64,000 nucleotides of DNA from CAVVFX01 sp963747535 (GTDB lineage: Bacteria; Acidobacteriota; Terriglobia; Bryobacterales; Bryobacteraceae), in NCBI GenBank assembly GCA_963747535.1, contig CAVVFX010000023.1, forward strand, positions 248,001 to 312,000, given 5' to 3'. Position 1 is the first letter of the stretch; each line of letters opens with the position of its first letter. The notes beneath the pieces were generated by a model. It ran no database searches, was not told the origin of the DNA, and saw only the letters and a list, made by a program, of their open reading frames with translations. This document shows positions 16,641-24,245 of this stretch, one piece after another. A program made the position numbers and the translations under genes.

Positions 16641-19600
16641 CTAGAACGTGACCCGTAGGGCAAGCTGCAATTGCCGGGGATTGGCCGCAGCGGTGTATTG
16701 CCCGAATGCTCCGTTCGTCTGAGCGGCGGCCGTGCTGTAAGTCGCCGACGTGTTGACCGTGGTGAATTGGGTATGGTTCAACGAGTTATATGCCTCCACC
16801 CGGAATTGCGCGCGCCAGCGCTCGCCAAAGAGCATGTTCTTGAAAAATGACATATCGATGTTGTTGATGCCCGGTCCGCGGAAAGAGTACTTGCCCGCGT
16901 TACCCCAGCAACTGAAAGACGGATTGGGAACCTCGCAGGCCTGGTAGCCGGGAGGAGCGAAAGCTGCGGGATTGAACGCGAATAACCCCGCGGGAACATT
17001 CGCATTAGGGCTCCCGACAACGTTGACCCGGCCGGTATCGGTGGAGGTGCCAACCACATCCTGTGCGGGCGAGTAAGCATAACTCACAGCCATCGGCGCA
17101 CCGCTCTGGGCCGTGTAAATGCTGGAGAACTGCCAGTTGTCGAAGACCTGTTTCACGATCTTGTTATGAATCAGATTGCTCGCCTTCGGCAGATTGTAAG
17201 TGGCGTAGACCCTGAAAATGTGCGTGTGATCGTAACCCGCCTCACCGTAATTCCAGACCTTGGGGTTGATCAGCGAGCTGATCGACGTCGTACTGGAGGA
17301 CGTCTCGGTGTCGCTATAATCCATGGTCTTCGAGTAAGTGTAGATCACGCCAAAAGTCAGGTTGTTCCGATAACGTCGTCGGAGCTGGGTTTGCAACGAG
17401 TGGTAACTCGAGTTACCGCCCTCGAAATAATTAGTGATGTTGCCCCAGCCCAGATAAGGACGCAGAAACTGCGAAGGCAGCACAGCGTTCTTATTGGTGG
17501 CATCCAGATTTTGCGGCTGCCAGTTCGTGCCCAGCGGTTCGCTGTTGAGGTTTTCTGATAGGACCAGGTGACGGCCTAACGATCCGACATACGCCATATC
17601 CACCATGGAACCCCATCCCAGTTCCCGTTGAACTCCGATACTGTAGCTGTAAGTCTGCTGAAGCGGGTTGGCCGGATTGAAAGCGACGACCGCGCTCGGA
17701 GCCAGGTAGCCCTGAGATTGCTGGAGGTTGGCCAGGTAGGTGTAGTAATAGACCGGGTTGTACTGGTACGGCGGCGTGCTGAACTCGTAGCCGTATCCGT
17801 AGTTGTCGACGGAGTGGAAGTCATAGAAGATTGCGCCGCCCCCGCGGATGACGGTTTTGCCGTCTCCCATTGGATCCCAGGCGAAGCCGGCATGCGGGCC
17901 GGTCTTGACTCCGCTGCCGTTCCGCATACCTTCCGGATAGCCGGGGTCGTTCGCGCGATTGACAATGCCGTTCAGTTGGTTGGGCGCCTCGGGCGCAATG
18001 TCGCCGATGACCGAAGCGGGCAGAATGGCTCCGGTGTAAGGATTGAGGCCCATACGTGTCGTCCCGACCAGCGTCGGCTGAATCAATTTGACAGTCTGCG
18101 ACGGATTGAAGGTTGAGGCAACGAAAGCAGCCTCCTGGTCGTGGACCGCGTGCCATGGCGTTCCCCAGCCCCAACGCAGACCGAGATCGAGCGTCAGGTT
18201 GCGCCGAATCTTCCATGTGTCCTGCGCGTACCACTCCACGGTCGTATTCACCTCATACATGGGAAAACGGCCGTCTGCTTCGGTATAGGAATTCAGGACT
18301 CCGAGCAAGGCGTTGCTGTACGCGTAACCCGTGTCGAGGGGATTGGTGCCGGACTGGGTGAAAGTCATGGTCCCGGCAAAATTGGACGCGTTCTTGCCCT
18401 TCATGGCGAGCCAGTGTTCGGGAGAGACACCGAACTTGAACGAGTGGTTGCCTTGAATCTTAGTCAGATTGCCGTTCCAGTTGAACGTGTTCTCGACGCC
18501 TTGCAGGGGAAATCGCGACGCGTAATTGGGGTTGGCGGAATCGCTCACGCCAAAGGTCGCGGCAGGCACCAGGTTATAAGGGTTGCTCGCAGGAAAGAGT
18601 TGAGGATAGGTGAAGCCCACCGTGTTGCGTTGCCTGGCGGTGAGATCGGCCTGGCTCAACGGCGGACCCGCTTCGCTGAACTGCGAAAAGCCCATACTGC
18701 CCTGGAAGACCAGAGTCGGAGTGAAGATGTGGGTTAGCGAAAGGACACCGGAGAGAGTGATGGCGGTATAGTGTTGATCGAGCCAGCCCCAGGTGGTATT
18801 GTCCGCCGAGACCGCGCTGCCCTGCTGGTCTTCGTACCAGTAATTGAACCGCGCGTAGAATTGGGTCTTGTCGGTGAAATTATAGTCCAGGCGCGCGCTA
18901 TTCAACCATTTCGGAACGTTGAGGCTCTCCTGAAAAATATAGTTATAGGAGCCCTTGGAGACGGCGAGGTCAGCCGGCGAAGTATAGTTCGGCAGAGGCA
19001 GCAGGTTGAGGTAGTTCTGCATCGACGGCAGGATGCGGCTGGCCGGAATGATGGAATTCGGAAAAGGCGTTCCGGTGGTCGGATCGGTAATCTTGATGAC
19101 CGCAGTCGTACCGAGTACAGAAGAGACCGGCTTGGCCGCAGTGGTGGAGGTTTGGCTGAAGTTGCCTTCCCGCTCCAGGACCGTCGGCACGGTCTCGTCC
19201 ACTAATCCCTTGGGCCGCAGCTCCTGGATATTCTCCGCCTGAATGAAGAAGAACATCTTCCGCTTGGCAGCATCGAAGTGAGGAATATTCAGCGGGCCGC
19301 CGAAAGTGGCGCCGGCATAGGAGACGCGGTCGGGGGTTTGCTTGACGCCGTTCAGATTGTTGAAAAAATTGTTGGCGTTGAAGGCTTCGTTGCGGTCATA
19401 GTAGTAGAGAGCGCCGTGGTAGTGATCCGTTCCGCTCTTACTCACGGCCATGATCGTCGCGCCGTTGTTGCGCCCATACTCCGCCACCCAGTTGGACAGC
19501 TTCACCTCCACCGTTTGGGTAGCATCCAGGCTGATCGTGTAGTTGTCGTTGCCCTGATTCGTATTGTTGGTAGGCAGGCCATCAATCGTGATGTTGTTGG

Positions 19601-20156
19601 CCGTCGCCCGCCCGCCATTCACGTTGAAATTGTTGTTGCCGCTGAAAGTCTGCACCTGCACGGTCGAGCTGATGACCACGCCGGGCTGGAGTTCCGCGAA
19701 GGTCGTGAAATCCCGGCTCATGACCGTAAGGTCGGTGATCTCCTGGCTGGTGACGACTCCCGAACGTTCGCTCGTCGAGGTCTGGATCATGGGGCTTTCC
19801 GAGGTCACTTCGATGGTCTCGCTCACCGAGCCAACCGCGAGCATGAGAGTCCCCACTGCGAGCTTATCGCCCGGAGTCAGTTCAAAGTGAACTTTTTCGA
19901 ACTTCTTAAAGCCCGGGTGCTCGACAGCGACCGAATAGAATCCCGGCTTGACGACGTTGAAAACGAAATTTCCCTCGCCGTTGGTGGTTTGCGTCTCCGC
20001 GGCGTGAGTTGTGTCGGAGACCAGCGCGACATTTGCTCCCACGATTGCGGCACCGGCGGGATCGGTCACCGATCCGGAAATCGATCCGGTCACATCCTGT
20101 GCCAGCGCAGCAACGGGCAGGAGACAAAGAAGGAACGTCGAGACATAGCGGTACAT
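16641..20156 (-). CDS. Oar-type TonB-dependent receptor with carboxypeptidase-regulatory-like domain (1)
   Basis: About 1171 residues. The ATG at 20156 is preferred over an in-frame GTG at 20162 because GGAG lies six bases before it. Signal peptide MYRYVSTFLLCLLPVAALAQ is followed by a CarboxypepD_reg-like domain (about 22-105, GSISGSVTDPAGAAIVGANV), a plug domain (GGRATANNITIDGLPTNN) and a long beta-barrel ending in ALRVTF, the aromatic C-terminus recognised by the BAM complex. Such receptors import large substrates across the outer membrane using TonB energy; ligand unknown. It has its own promoter-like sequence sharing elements with the receptor gene at 42345. Confidence 0.93.
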   Translation of the reverse strand: MYRYVSTFLLCLLPVAALAQDVTGSISGSVTDPAGAAIVGANVALVSDTTHAAETQTTNGEGNFVFNVVKPGFYSVAVEHPGFKKFEKVHFELTPGDKLAVGTLMLAVGSVSETIEVTSESPMIQTSTSERSGVVTSQEITDLTVMSRDFTTFAELQPGVVISSTVQVQTFSGNNNFNVNGGRATANNITIDGLPTNNTNQGNDNYTISLDATQTVEVKLSNWVAEYGRNNGATIMAVSKSGTDHYHGALYYYDRNEAFNANNFFNNLNGVKQTPDRVSYAGATFGGPLNIPHFDAAKRKMFFFIQAENIQELRPKGLVDETVPTVLEREGNFSQTSTTAAKPVSSVLGTTAVIKITDPTTGTPFPNSIIPASRILPSMQNYLNLLPLPNYTSPADLAVSKGSYNYIFQESLNVPKWLNSARLDYNFTDKTQFYARFNYWYEDQQGSAVSADNTTWGWLDQHYTAITLSGVLSLTHIFTPTLVFQGSMGFSQFSEAGPPLSQADLTARQRNTVGFTYPQLFPASNPYNLVPAATFGVSDSANPNYASRFPLQGVENTFNWNGNLTKIQGNHSFKFGVSPEHWLAMKGKNASNFAGTMTFTQSGTNPLDTGYAYSNALLGVLNSYTEADGRFPMYEVNTTVEWYAQDTWKIRRNLTLDLGLRWGWGTPWHAVHDQEAAFVASTFNPSQTVKLIQPTLVGTTRMGLNPYTGAILPASVIGDIAPEAPNQLNGIVNRANDPGYPEGMRNGSGVKTGPHAGFAWDPMGDGKTVIRGGGAIFYDFHSVDNYGYGYEFSTPPYQYNPVYYYTYLANLQQSQGYLAPSAVVAFNPANPLQQTYSYSIGVQRELGWGSMVDMAYVGSLGRHLVLSENLNSEPLGTNWQPQNLDATNKNAVLPSQFLRPYLGWGNITNYFEGGNSSYHSLQTQLRRRYRNNLTFGVIYTYSKTMDYSDTETSSSTTSISSLINPKVWNYGEAGYDHTHIFRVYATYNLPKASNLIHNKIVKQVFDNWQFSSIYTAQSGAPMAVSYAYSPAQDVVGTSTDTGRVNVVGSPNANVPAGLFAFNPAAFAPPGYQACEVPNPSFSCWGNAGKYSFRGPGINNIDMSFFKNMLFGERWRAQFRVEAYNSLNHTQFTTVNTSATYSTAAAQTNGAFGQYTAAANPRQLQLALRVTF

Positions 20157-20169
20157 GGCCACTCCACAC

Positions 20170-20223
20170 TTTAGCGATAAATACAGTTAGATCAAGCCTA
20201 TAACGCTAACGGGAATCTGTCAA
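20170..20223 (-). promoter_or_regulatory. Promoter and conserved 5' box of TonB-receptor gene 1
   Basis: On the minus strand TTGACA (20223-20218) is separated by 17 bases from TAGGCT (20200-20195), a weak -10. Downstream, TTATCGCTAAA (within 20170-20181) matches a box at the same relative position in front of the receptor gene at 42345, whose -35 region (TTCTTGACAG) is also shared. Confidence 0.5.
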
Positions 20224-20270
20224 GAAAAATGTGTGACTGACTTTAGAGGCACTTTGCAAAATTCGGCCAC

Positions 20271-20322
20271 CCGTTGGGCAGACCATCGTTTTTTGTGGTC
20301 TGCCCCGGCTCCGAAGCAGCCC
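20271..20322 (+). repeat. Double-hairpin repeat, family A, copy 4
   Basis: Perfect 10-bp stem GGGCAGACCA (20276-20285) with TGGTCTGCCC (20296-20305) around TCGTTTTTTG, followed by a second imperfect hairpin (GGCTCC, GAA, GCAGCC). It lies between the receptor promoter and the zinc-ribbon gene. Confidence 0.9.
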
Positions 20323-20390
20323 TCCGTTCTGATCCACACCTTGCAGCTCCCGAGCGCCGAAGCCTCTCAAATTTTGCTACGGTTGGTTGA

Positions 20391-20585
20391 ATGGTAGAGC
20401 ACGGCACCCGGCAGAAGCACTGCCCGGCCTGCGGGTCTCAAACTTTGGCCAGAATCCATCGCACCTGGTTGCAGCGCATAGCCGGCTGGGCTGGCGACAC
20501 GCGCAAATACCGGTGCCTGTTTTGCGGTTATGAATTCCTGGAACGTACGCCTCTGAGCGAGGCTCCTCCGCGGCCTGAATCTTAG
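20391..20585 (+). CDS. Small zinc-ribbon protein
   Basis: 64 residues from ATG 20391. Two CxxC pairs (KHCPACGS at the N-terminus and YRCLFCGYEF about 30 residues later) form a typical zinc ribbon with basic residues between them (RIHRTWLQR). No partner or process is indicated by the sequence. The region upstream contains a stretch that looks like a tRNA D-arm by chance. Its stop overlaps the stop of a short convergent frame by a few bases. Confidence 0.6.
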   Translation: MVEHGTRQKHCPACGSQTLARIHRTWLQRIAGWAGDTRKYRCLFCGYEFLERTPLSEAPPRPES

Positions 20586-20716
20586 CCGTACAACGACGTC
20601 AGGAAGAGCCAGATACACAAGAGCAACGCTGCATCGTACAGAGTGTCTTCGATTTCCCGGAGCGAAGGGTAGTGGGGACGGCGGTCATCCACGCCGAGCG
20701 AATGCCAGACTACCAC
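20582..20716 (-). CDS. Possible 44-residue membrane peptide
   Basis: A short frame from GTG 20716 to TAA 20582. The product has a charged N-terminal half (DDRRPHYPSLREIEDTLYD) and one transmembrane segment (AALLLCIWLFLTSLYG). Codon third positions are strongly G/C, as in real genes of this genome, and the frame stops exactly against the zinc-ribbon gene. An AT-rich stretch (20740-20800) upstream could hold its promoter. It has no recognised family; it may be real or a remnant. Confidence 0.4.
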   Translation of the reverse strand: MVVWHSLGVDDRRPHYPSLREIEDTLYDAALLLCIWLFLTSLYG

Positions 20717-20827
20717 TGGCCGTCTCTGAAATCGATGTTTACCACTAAAATCCCCGATTAATAGCTTAATTATTATTTAAAACTTTGTCCATATTAACCA
20801 TGGCATACCGCTTCCTTGCTCTTGTGT

Positions 20828-20845
20828 GACAGACTTTAGTCTGTC
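20828..20845. repeat. Hairpin repeat, family C, copy 1
   Basis: GACAGACTTTAGTCTGTC is a perfect 7-bp inverted repeat with a TTTA loop, preceded by CTTGTGT as in the copy at 34875. The interval 20586-21324 holds this hairpin, an AT-rich tract and a porin gene remnant, but no intact gene on the plus strand. Confidence 0.8.
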
Positions 20846-21035
20846 AATCCGCGAGTGGCAGTCACACGGCCTTTTCCCGAGCGCGCGAGAGGAGCCCGTC
20901 GACAAAAATTGGGTCGCACCATTTTGTAACACAGTAGTATTAGGCCTCGTTCCGCATTTCCGCGCTGCAAGGCCAGTTCATACGAATCATCGAAATCTTT
21001 CCACAGGCGGTTTTTCCAGCGGAGGCCGGTGGTCC

Positions 21036-21221
21036 ATGGTCCGAATGGAATTTGAGGCGTGGGCCACGACCACTGGCGTGGGTTACCGGTGCTCTAAGGC
21101 TGCCATGTTCGGCAAATATGACTATGCGTCCGGCGACGGGAATCCCACGGACGGCGTGCACGGAACTTTCGATACGATTGATTCCACCGCCCACGATCGT
21201 CTCGGTATTGCGGTACGGTAA
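21036..21221 (+). pseudogene. Remnant of an alginate-export-type outer-membrane porin gene
   Basis: The frame encodes FEAWATTTGVGYRCSKA and then FGKYDYASGDGNPTDGVHGTF followed by DTIDSTAHDRLGI. The YASGD-NP-DG-TFD-HD-G pattern is typical of the C-terminal half of alginate-export-family beta-barrels (PF13372). The rest of the gene is missing on both sides and the frame closes early. The frame is open back to 20826, but that part shows no similarity. A decayed fragment is the most likely reading. Confidence 0.5.
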
Positions 21222-21324
21222 CCCACCTGTCCGTATCGCTCCGTGGCTATAAGAGACCTTTTCGCGTCACTGGTTGGAGCCGGTCGGGAACCGTGCGATG
21301 TGCGATGTGTTACTCTGGCCCAGA

Positions 21325-21963
21325 GTGGCTACCGACCTAGTCGAAATCGATCCAGAGCAGCCCTCTCCCGAAGCCCTCGACCGCGCTGCGACGTTTGTCC
21401 GTCGCGGAAAAGTCGTCGCGATCCCCACGGACGCGCTCTATACGCTGGTTGCCGATCCCTTTAATCTGAAAGCCATCCAGCAGGTTTTTCTGGCCAAGGG
21501 CCGGGAGATCAATCGGTCTCTCCCTATGCTGGTGGCCGACGCCTTGATGGCTGAAGAACTGGCGAAGCAGATACCGGAGAGTTTCCACGTGCTGGCGCGC
21601 CGCTTCTGGCCTGGACCCTTGACGATGATCCTCCCGGCCTCGGCCCGCGTCCCCTTGCGCGCCACCGGCAACACCGGACGCCTCGCGGTACGCCAGTCGC
21701 CGTCGAAGGTTGTGCAAGGCTTGATCGACCGTCTCGGCCATCCAGTCATTGCCACTAGCGCGAATATCTCCGGCTCTCCCACCTGCCGCAGCGGTATCGA
21801 CGTGTTCGGAATGATGGATGGCCGCGTGGACCTCGTCCTCGATGGCGGCCTTTGTAGCGGGCCCGGCGCAACCACCGTCGATATCACCGAACCCTGCTGG
21901 AAAATGATCCGCGAAGGCGCCATCCCCGAACAGGATATCGCTGCCTGCCTCGACGCAGAGTGA
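21325..21963 (+). CDS. L-threonylcarbamoyladenylate synthase (Sua5/YciO/YrdC family)
   Basis: About 212 residues from GTG 21325 (start ATDLVEIDPEQPSPEALDRA, the usual N-terminus of short Sua5 proteins); the frame is open back to an ATG at 21274. Motifs: GKVVAIPTDALYTLVADPFN, KGREINRSLPMLVAD, FWPGPLTMIL, and SANISGSPTC. The enzyme makes threonylcarbamoyl-AMP from Thr, bicarbonate and ATP for the t6A modification of tRNA. The KxR-S-T set needed for nucleotide binding appears conserved in spirit, although YTL replaces the common YGL. It could be a YciO-like paralogue instead. Confidence 0.88.
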   Translation: MATDLVEIDPEQPSPEALDRAATFVRRGKVVAIPTDALYTLVADPFNLKAIQQVFLAKGREINRSLPMLVADALMAEELAKQIPESFHVLARRFWPGPLTMILPASARVPLRATGNTGRLAVRQSPSKVVQGLIDRLGHPVIATSANISGSPTCRSGIDVFGMMDGRVDLVLDGGLCSGPGATTVDITEPCWKMIREGAIPEQDIAACLDAE

Positions 21964-22131
21964 CAACCGCAGTAGTATTAAAGGCCACGCACCCGCGAAA
22001 ACTAGCGTTCCCGGCTGAGTATAAAATCCGAGAGTGATATATTCAGCGGAAGCTCGTACGTGGGCATGCGACGCGATAAGTATAGATGTTCGCGCGCATC
22101 ACGTGATCGCACGGAAAGTCTGGGGAAAACG

Positions 22132-22959
22132 ATGAGCCTTAAGATTTTGCAGGATCAAGATCCGTGGGAATGGCCGGAAGATGCCGGGAAAAGATTTCTG
22201 AAGGTTCTGCGTGATCGTCACGCCACGGCGTCCGACCGGCTCATCGCCGCCGAACTGGCGGGCGATCTCACCGTCATGAACGACGGGTTGGCCGATGCCT
22301 TAACGGCGATCGTCCGCAGTCCCGACGAGCCGGAGCAACTGCGCGCCAGGGCGGCAATTGCCCTCGGCGCAGTGCTGGAACAGGCCTATATCGATGAATT
22401 CGACGATCCCGACGATGTCCCCATTACTAAGGTCACGTTTCGTAAAATCCAGGATTTGTTCGAGAAGCATTATTTCGATGCCAGTATTCCCAAGGAAGTC
22501 CGGCGGCGAATCCTGGAGGCATCGGTGCGCGCTCCCGAGGACTGGCACCGGAACGCGATCAACGCCGCGTTCTCCAGCGGAGACAGAGACTGGATCCTCA
22601 CGGCTGTCTTCTCGATGCGCTGGGTTCGCGGTTTTGACGAACAAATTCTGGAGGCCTTGAAGAACGCCGACCCGGATATTCACTACGAGGCCGTCGAAGC
22701 GGCCGGCAATTGGGCACTGGCCGAGGCGTGGCCTCACGTCGTCGCACTCGTCGATAACGCCGCAACCCCAAAGCCGTTGCTGCTTGCCGCCATCAATGCC
22801 GTCGCCAGCATCCGCCCGGCCGATGCGCGGGAAATCCTGCAAGACCTGGCCGACTCTGACGACGAAGAAATTGCGGAGACGGCCGACGAGGCCATCCTGA
22901 TGGCTGAAACCGCTTCCGAGTTTGCAGATGAGGAAGACGAAGAAGATGAGAGCGAGTAG
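22132..22959 (+). CDS. HEAT-repeat protein with acidic C-terminus
   Basis: 275 residues from ATG 22132, eight bases after GGGG; the longer frame from 22060 has no better ribosome site. The protein is alpha-helical with HEAT-like repeats (ASDRLIAAELAGDL, EQLRARAAIALGAVLEQAY, DIHYEAVEAAGNWALAEAW, PLLLAAINAVASI) and a very acidic tail (ADEEDEEDESE). No signal peptide is present, so it is cytosolic. HEAT folds bind other proteins; a regulatory or scaffold role is likely but unproven. Confidence 0.75.
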   Translation: MSLKILQDQDPWEWPEDAGKRFLKVLRDRHATASDRLIAAELAGDLTVMNDGLADALTAIVRSPDEPEQLRARAAIALGAVLEQAYIDEFDDPDDVPITKVTFRKIQDLFEKHYFDASIPKEVRRRILEASVRAPEDWHRNAINAAFSSGDRDWILTAVFSMRWVRGFDEQILEALKNADPDIHYEAVEAAGNWALAEAWPHVVALVDNAATPKPLLLAAINAVASIRPADAREILQDLADSDDEEIAETADEAILMAETASEFADEEDEEDESE

Positions 22960-22973
22960 ATCAATTGACGCCG

Positions 22974-23046
22974 CGCATCGCTAACACATCCTACTGAGCC
23001 GTGACCGTAAGGGAGCTTGTTGGTGCGCAAACTCGAGCAACGCTTT
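22974..23046 (+). repeat. Dispersed repeat, family B, copy 2
   Basis: Second copy of the roughly 75-base repeat at 16563-16640; the core GAGCCGTGACCGT and the flank GCGCAAACTC are conserved, with small indels. It follows the HEAT gene directly. The remaining stretch up to 23332 holds short frames on both strands but nothing recognised. Confidence 0.85.
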
Positions 23047-23332
23047 GCTCAACCTCGTGAGCCACCGCCAATCCTTCCAGCAACTCCACTTGTCTGACGC
23101 CACGTCCACTTTTCGCGGCGTGCCCGATCCTGCAGCGTGCCGCCGTCCACCAGTTCAGATGTTCGTAATCCGGTTGGTCGGAAATGGCTCTCGATGCGCC
23201 GGGCATCCGCCATGCCCAACGATGCCGGCCTATATGAGCCGATGCGAGCAACCGGCGACGCGGCGCAGCCAAGTCTCAATAGGCCGCGCCGCCTGGAGCG
23301 TTACTTCATCGTGGTAGCTGCGCCTCATCCGT

Positions 23333-23965
23333 TCAGGGAGTCGCCGTGTCCACGGTAATCCGTTCGGCCGTAACCTGGCCGGTCAGGCGGTCAGTCTTGT
23401 TCCCCTTGGTATCGAAGACGGTATAGACAAACGTTCCGCTATAACTGGTGCCCCCTGGAGACAACGTAACCATTTCAACGATGCTGATTTTGCCGATCAT
23501 CACTCCCGTTGTGGCGTCGTAATTAAGGGCAAAATGGTTGAGCAGGTAAGTGGAGTGCCCGGTTTTCTGCCACACCCCTAAACAGAAATTCTCCTGCGCC
23601 GGAGATCGTGCGCCGGAATTGAGAATTTCCGTTCCATCGCTGTGCCACTGGTTGTATCCGAAGTCAATCATGGCTCCATCCGGAATGGATGGATTGTGGG
23701 TCGTGTTGCCCTCCGAGAGAAACTGAATACTCCACATTCCAACGATCGACGCGTTGCTCTGATTCGACGCACTGCTCAAGTCACGAGCAAGACTCGCAGA
23801 TGAAACCGACTCCAGGGGATTCTGCGGGTCCACCCTGAGTTGTTGCATGGCGAACGGCGCTCCGAGTTCAGTCGGAGCGCACGCACTTGCCGCTGAAACG
23901 AACAGTATCCCAACAGCCGCTGCACTCAAACTTGTCGTTATCGCGCGGTGTATCACTTTTATCAT
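23333..23965 (-). CDS. Secreted protein of unknown function
   Basis: 210 residues from ATG 23965, four bases after GGAGG. Signal peptide: MIKVIHRAITTSLSAAAVGI, then LFVSAASACA. The mature part has GMWSIQFLSEG, GYNQWHSDGTEI, FCLGVWQKTG and YLLNHFALNYD, a pattern of short beta strands reminiscent of lipocalin-like or NTF2-like sheets, but no family is named with confidence. The frame continues upstream to a second ATG at 24103 that also has a good ribosome site (AAGGAG), which would add 46 residues before the signal peptide. The gene is divergent from the winged-helix/PD40 gene. Confidence 0.6.
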   Translation of the reverse strand: MIKVIHRAITTSLSAAAVGILFVSAASACAPTELGAPFAMQQLRVDPQNPLESVSSASLARDLSSASNQSNASIVGMWSIQFLSEGNTTHNPSIPDGAMIDFGYNQWHSDGTEILNSGARSPAQENFCLGVWQKTGHSTYLLNHFALNYDATTGVMIGKISIVEMVTLSPGGTSYSGTFVYTVFDTKGNKTDRLTGQVTAERITVDTATP

Positions 23966-24245
23966 GTTTCCTCCGATCACAGACTGCAAACTCGTCGTTC
24001 GCAGGTTTCTTTGTGAATCACTGAACGGTGCGCCGCTGGGGCACGATAATCTGTGCCGTCGGGAATGTTCTTGCGTCGGTGTCATCGTTGTGAATTGAGT
24101 CATCCTTGTTCTCCTTCTCCAATGCCGGCTTCTGCCGGCTTGGTTCGAACATAACGTCAACCTGGTTGCCAGCCTCATGAGTTCCCGCTGAGGACCTCCT
24201 CATCTCACCTGAGGGTGTAAACTACGGCAAGCAGAGGGTTACGGG

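Noticed and set aside
20376..20425. Sequence like a tRNA D-arm (GGTTGAATGGTAGAGC)
   Set aside because: No anticodon arm or T arm can be placed downstream, and the region is the start of the zinc-ribbon gene.
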